From assembly GCA_910586025.1 (NCBI GenBank), contig CAJUIO010000107.1, forward strand, positions 1 to 11,404: 11,404 nt of DNA, read 5' to 3'. Origin of the DNA: an uncultured Lachnospiraceae bacterium (lineage in GTDB: Bacteria > Bacillota > Clostridia > Lachnospirales > Lachnospiraceae). Positions 1 to 7,210 of the stretch are shown piece after piece; the first letter of the stretch is position 1; the number at the start of each line of letters is the position of its first letter. The translations under genes were made by a program, and so were the position numbers. Under the pieces are notes generated by a model. It made no database searches, was not told the origin of the DNA, and was given only the letters and a program-made list of their open reading frames with translations.

Positions 1-10
1 CCTATAGTCG

Positions 11-40
11 AAAAAAGGAGCCAGCGCAAGCACTGACTCC
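11..40 (-). terminator. Intrinsic terminator of the GntR-ABC operon
   Basis: Read on the minus strand, GGAGTCAGTGC is followed by a two-base TT and then GCGCTGGCTCC. The arms pair over 11 positions with two G-T wobbles, and six T residues follow at once. It lies about 35 bases after the stop codon of the permease, so it closes the regulator-ATPase-permease unit. The hairpin and T tract are seen directly; termination is inferred. Confidence 0.9.
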
Positions 41-75
41 ATGTTACCTTGTTTGGCGGAGAATTTCAACCACAT

Positions 76-2310
76 TTACTCCTGATAGACGGTGGCATCC
101 GCCACGAACTGCGGCACCTTTCCATTTTCAAAGCGGTAATTTCCCACGCTGCCGTTATTCTTTGCGGCCTGGCTGCCGCTCTTAAAATAAACAGTTACCG
201 CATAATCCGTATCCTCCTGCGCATTCATGTGGAAGGATCTCCCCAGCCATTCCTGAGGATAAATCACCTCGCACAGCTCCTTTACCTCTTCCTCCTTCTC
301 CACGGAAATATAACGCCAGAAATCAGAGCTGTTCCAGGAGGTGATCTTCTCTTCCGTCATTTCCTCCCCCATGCTCTCCTGCCACTGCTCCTGCTTCTCG
401 ATGGAGATGCTGTTATTGTAATTAGTAATCTGAATCCGCTCCACGTCTTCGGGATCAATGTGGTGTTCCATATAATAGCCCCGTTCCTTCAGATATTCCA
501 CACAATTGGTGAAGAAGGGATAGATCATCACCTCCGTGTTATAATAGCTGCTGTAGGTGGAATACTTCTTTTCGACGGAAATCCGAAGGCTTCCCGCCGG
601 TATGCTCTCACGAAGCTTTGAGAAGTAAGTATCCCTGACATCCTCCTGATAGAGGGCCAGAAGCTCTCTGCCCTCCTGTCTGTCAAGCTTCTTCTCATAA
701 ATCTGGTTTCCGTAATAGACCGAAATATTGTTGTCCTCCTGTGCCAGCATATTCATAAGATGATCCGATGCCCCGGCATAGATTCCGCCGATATACTCCT
801 GAGATCCCTCTATCCTGTCAAGAAGCCGGACTGTCTCCGGGTTATTAACATTTACATATATATCCCTGTACACGTTTCTCTTATTGTTCAGCCGAAAAAG
901 AACCGTGACCTCATACCAGCTTTTGTCATCCCCGTACATCGAAGAGAGGTCCTCGTACTCCTCAAGCTCCTCCATGGAGACCTTCATCAGCTTGTTTACC
1001 GCGCCCACATCCGTAAGATACATGTTGTCCTCGGCATAACGTGTTTTGCTGACGGGCTCCCAGTTTTCGTCAAAATAGCTCTCGCCATAATACCTGTATT
1101 CATAGGGAGGAATCAGCGCCGCACTGGAAACGCTCTCCACTGACGGAATATAGGTATCATAGCCGAACACGTCCAGCCGGAACACGATAAAGATAACCGC
1201 CACCGCAGCGGCAGAAATCAGGATATGGTGCTTCTTATGCACAATTCCCACAATATCAAATTCATACAGAATCTGTATCAGGCAGCAGGACACCACCGTC
1301 ACAACGGCCATGGTAAAAATCACGAATCCCACGCTTCCGCTGCCGTGCTTGGGACTGTAATTTACAATCTGCGCCACAACGATTCCGGAAAGCAGGGCCG
1401 CAGGCACCACAAGAAGGATCTTGATAAAGGCCTGAGGAAACCGGAAGGCCATGGCTCTTCCCGCGGCTTCCGCAGGGCGCCTGAGGTAACACATATATGA
1501 CACAAGCCAGATAACGCCCGCAAACAGGAGCAGATTGAGCAGTGTCACCAGGGCATTCCCCTGTCCCTTTTCATGCATCTGCGCAAATCTCGTAAGAATC
1601 GTTATGGGAGAAAGTCTGGGCTGCACATCGATCCCCTCATAGGAAAAGAAACGGAAAAACAGTTCCTGATAAGACTGAATCATCATTCTCACCGCCCACT
1701 CATAGAGCAGAAACACCACGGTTCCCAGACAGGTTATCACCACGTTGCCGGTAAGCATCACCGCCAGAATAGCCAGATGATACATGCCGAGATAAAAGGC
1801 CAGAAGAAGACCGAAGGCAAGCGCCGCCTCCCCGGCCACAGAGCTTGTCATGCCTCCGTGGGATGCCGCAATCAGCCCGGAAATAAGAAGTCCCAAAACA
1901 CAGGGAATCAGGTACACCAATATCCCGTTTAACCAGATCACCATGAAGCGTCTCCTGCGTCTCACCGGCATTCCCATGTAAAAATCAATTTTTTTCTTGC
2001 TGTACAGATAGGAAAAACCCTGGATGGCGCTGATTATTGCGAGGATGGCGGCAAAAAAAGCCAGGTAAACATTCTTCAACCCGAAAAAACCCGCTGCAAC
2101 CTCGATTACTTTCTCCTGCATGATCTGGCTTCCCAGTACGTCTCCCATTTCCTCGATCAGATAATCCTTCCTGGCCATCTCCCTGCTGATTGCCATTGCC
2201 AGCGCCGCGGGAAGCACCAGTAAATAGCTGAAGCCCGCAAGCAGCCATACCCAGATTCTTCTCTTATTGTTTTCAAACAGTCTAGCCCAAAATGAGTTTC
2301 TTGATGTCAT
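76..2310 (-). CDS. ABC transporter permease with large C-terminal extracytoplasmic domain
   Basis: Predicted membrane subunit of an ABC exporter that works with the ATPase encoded just upstream. With the ATG at 2310 the protein has 744 residues. The first ~380 residues hold about nine hydrophobic segments (roughly 20-42, 80-104, 123-149, 160-187, 188-210, 253-276, 294-316, 325-348, 361-379). A basic loop YSKKKIDFYMGMPVRRRRR at 103-121 resembles the 'D-x-SLP-x-R' loop of ABC-2/YtrC-type permeases. Residues ~380-744 are hydrophilic, rich in Tyr, Glu and Asp, with no further membrane span, and probably lie outside the cell. I think this resembles the permeases annotated with a DUF6449 domain in Lachnospiraceae, but that is from memory. 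A longer reading frame reaches 2403, but the GGAGGT eight bases before 2310 decides for this start. The gene then overlaps the ATPase gene by 29 bases, which suggests translational coupling. The substrate is unknown. The family call is fairly sure, the function less so. Confidence 0.85.
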   Translation of the reverse strand: MTSRNSFWARLFENNKRRIWVWLLAGFSYLLVLPAALAMAISREMARKDYLIEEMGDVLGSQIMQEKVIEVAAGFFGLKNVYLAFFAAILAIISAIQGFSYLYSKKKIDFYMGMPVRRRRRFMVIWLNGILVYLIPCVLGLLISGLIAASHGGMTSSVAGEAALAFGLLLAFYLGMYHLAILAVMLTGNVVITCLGTVVFLLYEWAVRMMIQSYQELFFRFFSYEGIDVQPRLSPITILTRFAQMHEKGQGNALVTLLNLLLFAGVIWLVSYMCYLRRPAEAAGRAMAFRFPQAFIKILLVVPAALLSGIVVAQIVNYSPKHGSGSVGFVIFTMAVVTVVSCCLIQILYEFDIVGIVHKKHHILISAAAVAVIFIVFRLDVFGYDTYIPSVESVSSAALIPPYEYRYYGESYFDENWEPVSKTRYAEDNMYLTDVGAVNKLMKVSMEELEEYEDLSSMYGDDKSWYEVTVLFRLNNKRNVYRDIYVNVNNPETVRLLDRIEGSQEYIGGIYAGASDHLMNMLAQEDNNISVYYGNQIYEKKLDRQEGRELLALYQEDVRDTYFSKLRESIPAGSLRISVEKKYSTYSSYYNTEVMIYPFFTNCVEYLKERGYYMEHHIDPEDVERIQITNYNNSISIEKQEQWQESMGEEMTEEKITSWNSSDFWRYISVEKEEEVKELCEVIYPQEWLGRSFHMNAQEDTDYAVTVYFKSGSQAAKNNGSVGNYRFENGKVPQFVADATVYQE

Positions 2311-3187
2311 AGCCGACCACCTCCGTTTCGCTGATAAAGATCTCCTCCAGGGTAAGAGGCAGAGCCTCAAAAAATATGGTATTGACCGTGGCAAAAATCG
2401 CAAGGATCTCCGCCTTGTTCCCCCGAACGGTCAGCGTGTTCAGGGATCCCCGCTTTTCGTTCTTCATGATATCCAGGGAGGCGATCACCTTTGCCTCGTC
2501 CTCGTTCTCCTTAAACACACACTGAATTTTCTGAATATTGCACTTCATATCCTCAAGATCCTTGGAGAGAAGCACTCCGCCCTTGTGCAGAAGTCCCACA
2601 TGGTCGCAGATATCCTCGAGCTCTCGCAGATTGTGGGAGGCGATGACCGGGGTCATGCCCCTTTTCTCCATCTCTCCGGCAAAAATACTCTTGATTCCCT
2701 GACGCATCACCGGATCCAGACCGTCAAAGGTTTCATCACAGAGCAGATATTTCGTGTTGCTGCACACGCCGCAGATCAGGGCAAGCTGCTTCTTCATCCC
2801 CTTGGAATAGGTATTGATCTTCCGCTTCTTGTCCAGACCGAAATTCACCAGATACGTGTAGAAATCCTCCACAGCAAACTCCGGATAAATCACGGAGAGA
2901 TATTTCTGAATATTTACCGCATTGCTGTTTGCAAAAAAATAGGGATCATCCGCAATAAAATAAATCCTCCGCTTGGCCTCCATATTGTCAAATACGGGAA
3001 GGCCGTCCACAGCGATCTCTCCCTCATCCGGTTCCAGCACTCCCGCCAGCATCCGGAGCACCGTGCTCTTTCCGGCACCGTTCGTCCCGATCAGACCAAA
3101 CACCGTGTTTTCCTTTATGGAAACACTCACATCATCCACCGCTTTGATATTGTCAAAGGCCTTACTAACATTTCTTATCTCAATCAT
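2282..3187 (-). CDS. ABC transporter ATP-binding protein (YtrB-like)
   Basis: Cytoplasmic ATPase of 301 residues that powers the permease encoded downstream. Seen in order: Walker A GTNGAGKST (34-42), the segment FIADDPYFF (78-85 region) where the Q-loop normally sits, a divergent signature YSKGMKKQ (127-134) instead of LSGGQ, Walker B YLLCDE with the catalytic Glu at 152, D-loop GLDP (156-159), and the switch His in SHN (H185). The Q-loop Gln seems to be missing, which is worth noting but not proof of inactivity because all catalytic residues are kept. Residues ~215-301 form a variable C-terminal part typical of drug or antibiotic exporter ATPases. The ATG at 3187 is preferred over a GTG at 3199 because GGAG lies six bases before it and because it overlaps the stop of the regulator gene as ATGA. 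Family membership is certain; substrate is not deducible. Confidence 0.95.
   Translation of the reverse strand: MIEIRNVSKAFDNIKAVDDVSVSIKENTVFGLIGTNGAGKSTVLRMLAGVLEPDEGEIAVDGLPVFDNMEAKRRIYFIADDPYFFANSNAVNIQKYLSVIYPEFAVEDFYTYLVNFGLDKKRKINTYSKGMKKQLALICGVCSNTKYLLCDETFDGLDPVMRQGIKSIFAGEMEKRGMTPVIASHNLRELEDICDHVGLLHKGGVLLSKDLEDMKCNIQKIQCVFKENEDEAKVIASLDIMKNEKRGSLNTLTVRGNKAEILAIFATVNTIFFEALPLTLEEIFISETEVVGYDIKKLILG
2319..2324 (-). promoter_or_regulatory. Ribosome binding site inside the ATPase gene that sets the permease start
   Basis: GGAGGT on the minus strand, eight bases before the ATG at 2310 and inside the 3' end of the ATPase gene. No comparable site precedes the upstream in-frame start at 2403. 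It therefore supports the shorter 744-residue permease. Confidence 0.85.
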
Positions 3188-3546
3188 AAGCCGCTCCACC
3201 CCCTGATATTATTGATCAGCTCATTTTCCGTTATGCCGACGGAAAGAGCCGTCTCACAGATTTCCTTAAGCTGCCGCAGAATTTCCTCCTTGTACATGCC
3301 AAGCAGGTTTTCTCTGTCCGACGCAAAGTTCCCCCTGCCCTTCACCGTATAAATATATCCCTGTCTTTCCAGTTCCCCATAGGCTCTCTGGATCGTATTG
3401 GGATTGATGGACAGATCCACCGCCAGATTCCGCACTGACGGCAGCTTTTCATCCGGACTGATTACGCCCTTAAGGATCAAAATCTTAAATCTCTCAACCA
3501 CCTGTTCATAGATTGGCCGGCTGTCCTTTAAATCTATGAGTATCAT
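3184..3546 (-). CDS. GntR family transcriptional regulator, YtrA subfamily
   Basis: DNA-binding repressor of 120 residues, probably controlling its own operon. The winged helix-turn-helix covers about residues 10-75: PIYEQVVERFK (11-21), LPSVRNLAVDL (35-45), recognition helix region NPNTIQRAYGELE (48-60), and the wing VKGRGNF (68-74). The remaining ~45 residues form only a short helical tail. That absence of a large effector domain is the mark of the YtrA subfamily, whose tail serves dimerisation. AGGGG six bases before the ATG at 3546 supports the start. The stop overlaps the ATPase start (ATGA), so the two are probably coupled. In Bacillus the YtrA repressor controls an ABC transporter operon induced by cell-wall antibiotics; a similar role here is inference. 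A 21-bp inverted repeat lies 43 bases upstream of the start and is the likely target. Confidence 0.95.
   Translation of the reverse strand: MILIDLKDSRPIYEQVVERFKILILKGVISPDEKLPSVRNLAVDLSINPNTIQRAYGELERQGYIYTVKGRGNFASDRENLLGMYKEEILRQLKEICETALSVGITENELINNIRGWSGL
3194..3203 (-). promoter_or_regulatory. Ribosome binding site for the ATPase gene
   Basis: GGGGGTGGAG on the minus strand, its GGAG core ending six bases before the ATG at 3187. The alternative GTG start at 3199 lies inside this element, which argues against it. The site falls inside the last codons of the regulator gene. Confidence 0.75.
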
Positions 3547-3589
3547 GCGCTGCCCCTTTCTGCTCTGGTCTGGTCACAGTCCTTGCAAC

Positions 3590-3610
3590 TGTACTATTAC
3601 TGTTAATACA
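3590..3610 (-). promoter_or_regulatory. Candidate operator of the YtrA-like regulator
   Basis: Inverted repeat TGTATTA, seven bases, TAGTACA on the minus strand. The arms match at six of seven positions. It starts about 13 bases downstream of the -10 box, so it covers the early transcribed region, a position where a bound repressor would block transcription. The symmetry is seen; binding by the adjacent GntR protein is inferred from its position and from the TGTAC/GTACA-like half sites I associate with YtrA regulators. Confidence 0.6.
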
Positions 3611-3623
3611 CCATGCAAGAAAT

Positions 3624-3653
3624 ATACTAGCACGGGGGGATGGGCTCTGTCAA
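3624..3653 (-). promoter_or_regulatory. Sigma-A-type promoter of the GntR-ABC operon
   Basis: A perfect -35 box TTGACA (3653-3648) and a -10 box TAGTAT (3629-3624) are separated by 18 bases. A TGC directly before the -10 box makes an extended -10 element. The start of transcription should fall near 3616, about 70 bases before the regulator ATG. The spacer contains a run of C residues. Confidence 0.8.
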
Positions 3654-3685
3654 TCAGCGTATAAGAGAATTAAGCCTTCCTTAAG

Positions 3686-3731
3686 AAAAAACTGCCGCAG
3701 CACCGGAATGTCCTTCCGTATGCAGCGGCAG
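3686..3731 (-). terminator. Intrinsic terminator of gpmI
   Basis: On the minus strand CTGCCGC pairs with GCGGCAG. An inner stem (GCA with TGC, CGGAA with TTCCG) follows after a mismatch and a small bulge, the loop is about five bases, and six T residues follow directly. It begins 26 bases after the gpmI stop and ends before the promoter of the GntR gene, so it insulates the two units. Confidence 0.92.
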
Positions 3732-3757
3732 CCAAAGCACAAAGCCATATTCTGTAT

Positions 3758-5299
3758 TTATTTTTTGATGAGAAGAGATTTACCCGTCATCTCCTTTGGC
3801 TGTTCCATTCCCATCAGCTGAATCAGGGTGGGCACGATATCCGCCAGACATCCGCCCTCTCTCAGGGTATAGGCGGGATCCGCATTCACCAGAATAAAGG
3901 GAACCGGGTTGGTGGTATGCGCCGTGAAGGGAGCCCCGCTCTCATAGTCCACAAGCTGCTCCGCATTGCCGTGGTCTGCGCAGATGAACATCTGTCCGTC
4001 CGCTTTCTTTATCGCTTCCACAGCTCTTCCCACACATTCGTCCACTGCCTCAACCGCCTTGATGGCAGCCTCCTCCACGCCCGTGTGTCCCACCATGTCG
4101 GGATTTGCGAAGTTAATGATGATCACGTCATATTCGCCGGAGGTAATGGCCTCCACCAGTCTGTCACACACCTCGTATGCGCTCATCTGGGGCTTCAAAT
4201 CATAAGTCGCCACATCCTTGGGAGAATTCACAAGAATCCGGCTCTCACCCTCGTTCGGCTTTTCCACTCCGCCGTTGAAGAAGAAAGTCACGTGGGCATA
4301 CTTCTCAGTCTCCGCAATCCTTGCCTGCTTCATGTTACGCTCCGCCAGCCATTCTCCGAAGGTGTTGGTAACGGAAATCTTGTGGAACGCCACCTTCTTG
4401 TTAGGAATGGTGGGATCATAATCCGAGAAGCACACATAGGTCAGGTCAAGCCTCTTTCCTCTCTCGAAGCCCTTGAAATCATCATCACAGAAGGCTCTTG
4501 TGATCTCTCTTGCCCTGTCCGGTCTGAAGTTAAAGAAAATCACGGAATCCTTATCCTGAATGGTGGCAACCGGAGCTCCATCCTTAACAACCACCGTGGG
4601 CTTTACAAACTCGTCCGTCTCCTCTCTGTCGTAAGAAGCCTGAATTCCTGCAGGCCCGCCGTCCGCCGTAAGGCCCTCGCCCTTTGTCAGGGCATCGTAG
4701 GCAAGCTTAACTCTGTCGTAATTGTTATCCCGGTCCATGGCGTAATAGCGTCCCATCACGGAAGCAATCCTGCCCGTTCCGATCTTTTCCATCTCCTGCT
4801 CCAAGGCTTCCGCATAGCTCTTGCCGCTTGCGGGAGGCGTGTCGCGCCCGTCAAGGAAGCAGTGCACGTACACCTTGGAAAGGCCGTTTTTCCTGGCAAG
4901 CTCCAAAAGCCCGTACAGATGGGTATTGTGGCTGTGAACGCCGCCGTCCGAAAGCAGTCCGAACATGTGAAGGGCGGAATCGTTCTTTTTGCAGTTCTCC
5001 ACCGCCTCAAGCAGGGCGGGATTCTCAAAGAACGTACCGTCCTGAATCTCCTTGGTAATTCTGGTGAGCTCCTGATACACGATGCGCCCCGCGCCCATGT
5101 TCAGATGTCCCACCTCGGAATTGCCCATCTGGCCGTCCGGAAGGCCCACAGCCATTCCGCTGGCATTTCCCTTAACAAAAGGGCACTCCGCCATCAGCTT
5201 ATCCATAACCGGAGTCTTTGCCTGTGCCACGGCATTTCCGTCTTTTCTCTCGTTGAGGCCGTAGCCATCTAAAATCATCAATACTGTTGGTTTTTTCAT
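3758..5299 (-). CDS. gpmI: 2,3-bisphosphoglycerate-independent phosphoglycerate mutase
   Basis: Cytoplasmic glycolytic enzyme that interconverts 3-phosphoglycerate and 2-phosphoglycerate through a phosphoserine intermediate, with two divalent metal ions (Mn2+ in characterised bacterial enzymes). The 513 residues match the usual length of ~510. Alkaline-phosphatase-like metal and catalytic residues are all present: D11 in MILDG, the catalytic S61 in GQMGNSEVGHLNMGAGR, GGVHSH (119-124), GRDTPP (151-156), RPDRAR (259-264), K333, NPDMVGHTG with D401 and H405, ADHGNAE with D442 and H443, and H461 in HTTNPVP. Between about residues 75 and 310 lies the inserted phosphotransferase domain. AAGGAG eight bases before the ATG at 5299 supports the start. 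The gene stands alone, with its own promoter and terminator, between two envelope-related units. No sign of damage or transfer. Confidence 0.99.
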   Translation of the reverse strand: MKKPTVLMILDGYGLNERKDGNAVAQAKTPVMDKLMAECPFVKGNASGMAVGLPDGQMGNSEVGHLNMGAGRIVYQELTRITKEIQDGTFFENPALLEAVENCKKNDSALHMFGLLSDGGVHSHNTHLYGLLELARKNGLSKVYVHCFLDGRDTPPASGKSYAEALEQEMEKIGTGRIASVMGRYYAMDRDNNYDRVKLAYDALTKGEGLTADGGPAGIQASYDREETDEFVKPTVVVKDGAPVATIQDKDSVIFFNFRPDRAREITRAFCDDDFKGFERGKRLDLTYVCFSDYDPTIPNKKVAFHKISVTNTFGEWLAERNMKQARIAETEKYAHVTFFFNGGVEKPNEGESRILVNSPKDVATYDLKPQMSAYEVCDRLVEAITSGEYDVIIINFANPDMVGHTGVEEAAIKAVEAVDECVGRAVEAIKKADGQMFICADHGNAEQLVDYESGAPFTAHTTNPVPFILVNADPAYTLREGGCLADIVPTLIQLMGMEQPKEMTGKSLLIKK

Positions 5300-5336
5300 A
5301 TCCGTCTCTCCTTCTCCTAATCCTTACCCATTACGA

Positions 5337-5365
5337 ATTATACACGCTTTCCGCGCATCATGCAA
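5337..5365 (-). promoter_or_regulatory. Sigma-A-type promoter of gpmI
   Basis: -35 box TTGCAT (5365-5360) and a perfect -10 box TATAAT (5342-5337) are separated by 17 bases, on the minus strand. The -10 box lies 37 bases before the ATG of gpmI. This is consistent with strong constitutive expression of a glycolytic gene. Confidence 0.85.
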
Positions 5366-5392
5366 CTGCAAAAGTCATGGAATGGCCAGGGC

Positions 5393-5421
5393 CTGCGGAC
5401 CTTGTTACAATCCGCCCGCAG
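5393..5421 (-). other. Hairpin after the glycosyltransferase cluster, no T tract
   Basis: CTGCGG and CCGCAG flank 17 bases in which a second pairing is possible (GCGGA with TCCGC, plus TTG with CAA). The two pairings compete for the same 3' arm. It lies 20 bases after the stop of the last glycosyltransferase gene and just upstream of the gpmI promoter. There is no run of T on either side, so it is at best a weak or factor-assisted terminator or an mRNA-end stabiliser. Confidence 0.4.
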
Positions 5422-5441
5422 TCAGAAGCCCTCTCCGCCTC

Positions 5442-7190
5442 TTATCTTCGGGGCAGCGCCACGATATAATCCCCAAACCTTCTCACCTCAAACCGTTCCT
5501 CATCAAACCAGGAGCGCTGCCAGTCCATCACCACAAATCCCGCATTACTCTCCCCATATATTTCCTCAGCTGTCGGATCCTTATACCGGAACCGCCTCTG
5601 ATAGGGAACCTCATTCCCGCAGGAAATTCCCTTTCCGTGAAGGCTGTCCGTCTCTCCCCGATAATATTCCGCATCGATTTCCAGGGCGAACATGGTCAGA
5701 ATCTCGTTGCGCTGAACGGAAGCCCCGTACACGGGAGTATCCGGCGTGATATAATACACATCGCACTGGGCCTGCCCGGCATATTCTGCGGCCTCCAGAA
5801 AATCCTTGTAAAACATGTCCTCCATCCGCTGCGCCCAGGAGGTAAAATACTGGTGGAAGAAAAGAAGACTCTGCAGGCAGTAGACCAGGACAACCACTGC
5901 CGCCGCTCTCCTCCACTCCTTTGCCAGATAATAAACCGCTATTCCCGCAAACAGAATATGACTGTAAAAAATAATGTTAATCCGATTCACATTTACATTA
6001 TTAATGCACATCCCCGTGAAAATACTGCAGCTCCAGTAAACCAACAGCAGAAGGAAGGAAAGTCTTTTGTCTGGATCCTTATTCCTCCCCGCCTGATAGA
6101 CGCTGATCCCAAACCCCGCAAAAATAACGGGCATGGAGCACTGATACATGGTACCGAAATCGTCAATGGCATTCCAGATCAGGTCGGGCTTTTGGAGAAA
6201 AACCACTCGGATCAGCGCATTCAGATTCGATATGAGCTGCTTTAGCGGATGCTCGGAAAAAAACACAATATCTCCCGAACGCACACTGTCCGCAAAATAC
6301 GGCATGGTGGTAAAAGGGAGACTCACCGTGTCCCATTTCATGAAGTTAATCAGCATCGTGCCGTATATGGGAAAGGAGATCCCGAAATAAACCAGTGCGC
6401 ATACAAACGCCTGCCCCATGACAATCCTCCTTCGCACCAGGAGAATCACACAGGCCGCAAGCAGAAAAAAGGGAACCATGTAAAAGGAGACCCCGTAGGC
6501 GTACATACAAAGTCCAAAGAAAACCATGGACAAATACAGCTTTCTGCTTCCCCGGGAAAGCAGGCCTTTGCACGTGAGAGCGGATTCATTCTCGGGCCGC
6601 CCTGCGGCTCCCTGTGTCAGAAAATACAGGCCCAGTAAAAACAAGTGCGGAAACGCATTGCAGTCAAGAGCCCATCTGCTCTGCATGAAATGCCAGGGGT
6701 TCACCGCAAGAAAAGCAAGGACACAGACAGCGGCCCCGGAGGATATCAGCCTTTTTGCGATCCCATAAGCCGCACACGCCCCGGCAAGGCTTAATACCAG
6801 CATGGGAAGCCGCACGGTAAGGCTGTCAAATCCAAACAGCCAGATAAAGGGCACGGTCAGATAGGACAGAAAAACGCTCATCTGTCCATATCCCCACCCT
6901 TTAAAGTGCGCCGGAAGCCAGGTTCCGAAACGGTCTGTGCCATGACGGGCAAGAGCCAGGGCATCCACGGCTCCCATGGCACCGTCCTGATTAAAGCCTC
7001 CCGGAATTTCCCCAAGGCCGATACAGCGTATGGCGATCAGCCCATAGATCAGAAAAAGCAGGAAAGGGAAACCGTACCCTTGCTTTTCGCCGCCCGCTCC
7101 GCCATGCACCCTCCCCTCCTTCTTTTCCAGGGCGCACACGGCCAAAACGCCGGTCAGCGCAAACAGACTGATCAGATTTATGGTTTTCAT
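5442..7190 (-). CDS. GT39/PMT-like membrane glycosyltransferase
   Basis: Predicted GT-C fold glycosyltransferase of 582 residues that would move a sugar from a polyprenyl-phosphate donor to an acceptor on the outer side of the membrane. An N-terminal hydrophobic segment (1-20) is followed by a Gly/Lys-rich linker and a second span (41-58). The loop EIPGGFNQDGAMGAVDALALARHGTDRFG (61-89) then places Asp69 where ArnT and PMT enzymes have their catalytic acidic residue. NPWHFMQSRWALDCN (164-178) is a further stretch typical of bacterial GT39-like proteins. Many more hydrophobic segments follow, and the last ~130 residues are soluble, with an aromatic-rich mixed character, probably extracytoplasmic. 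I chose ATG 7190; a GTG at 7202 sits only one base after the AAAGGAG at 7204-7210, whereas the ATG is 13 bases away, longer than usual, so the start is open. It follows the previous gene by 19 bases. Donor and acceptor are unknown. Confidence 0.8.
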   Translation of the reverse strand: MKTINLISLFALTGVLAVCALEKKEGRVHGGAGGEKQGYGFPFLLFLIYGLIAIRCIGLGEIPGGFNQDGAMGAVDALALARHGTDRFGTWLPAHFKGWGYGQMSVFLSYLTVPFIWLFGFDSLTVRLPMLVLSLAGACAAYGIAKRLISSGAAVCVLAFLAVNPWHFMQSRWALDCNAFPHLFLLGLYFLTQGAAGRPENESALTCKGLLSRGSRKLYLSMVFFGLCMYAYGVSFYMVPFFLLAACVILLVRRRIVMGQAFVCALVYFGISFPIYGTMLINFMKWDTVSLPFTTMPYFADSVRSGDIVFFSEHPLKQLISNLNALIRVVFLQKPDLIWNAIDDFGTMYQCSMPVIFAGFGISVYQAGRNKDPDKRLSFLLLLVYWSCSIFTGMCINNVNVNRINIIFYSHILFAGIAVYYLAKEWRRAAAVVVLVYCLQSLLFFHQYFTSWAQRMEDMFYKDFLEAAEYAGQAQCDVYYITPDTPVYGASVQRNEILTMFALEIDAEYYRGETDSLHGKGISCGNEVPYQRRFRYKDPTAEEIYGESNAGFVVMDWQRSWFDEERFEVRRFGDYIVALPRR

Positions 7191-7203
7191 CTTGTAATGC
7201 ACA

Positions 7204-7210
7204 CTCCTTT
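7204..7210 (-). promoter_or_regulatory. Ribosome binding site with unusual spacing before the GT39-like gene
   Basis: AAAGGAG on the minus strand, overlapping the stop region of the preceding gene. It lies 13 bases before the ATG at 7190 but only one base before the GTG at 7202. Neither spacing is ideal, which is why the start of that gene is uncertain by four codons. Confidence 0.55.

Noticed and set aside
49..621. Plus-strand open frame of 190 codons near the left edge
   Set aside because: It is opposite the C-terminal domain of the permease and starts next to the terminator. No promoter or family signature supports it.
2311..2403. 31-codon N-terminal extension of the permease
   Set aside because: The extension is Arg-rich and out of keeping with the protein's N terminus. 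The ATG at 2310 has GGAGGT at ideal spacing.
2267..3352. Plus-strand open frame of 361 codons
   Set aside because: It is antisense to the ABC ATPase and the regulator, has no ribosome binding site pattern or domain, and is explained by codon bias of the real genes.
3547..3757. Possible small RNA or short peptide gene between gpmI and the regulator
   Set aside because: The stretch is fully accounted for by the gpmI terminator, the operon promoter, the operator and the leader; no short frame with a ribosome binding site stands out.
3917..5272. Plus-strand open frame of 451 codons
   Set aside because: It lies exactly opposite gpmI, whose catalytic residues are all conserved. The translation is His/Arg/Leu-rich, without recognisable motifs, as expected for an antisense shadow.
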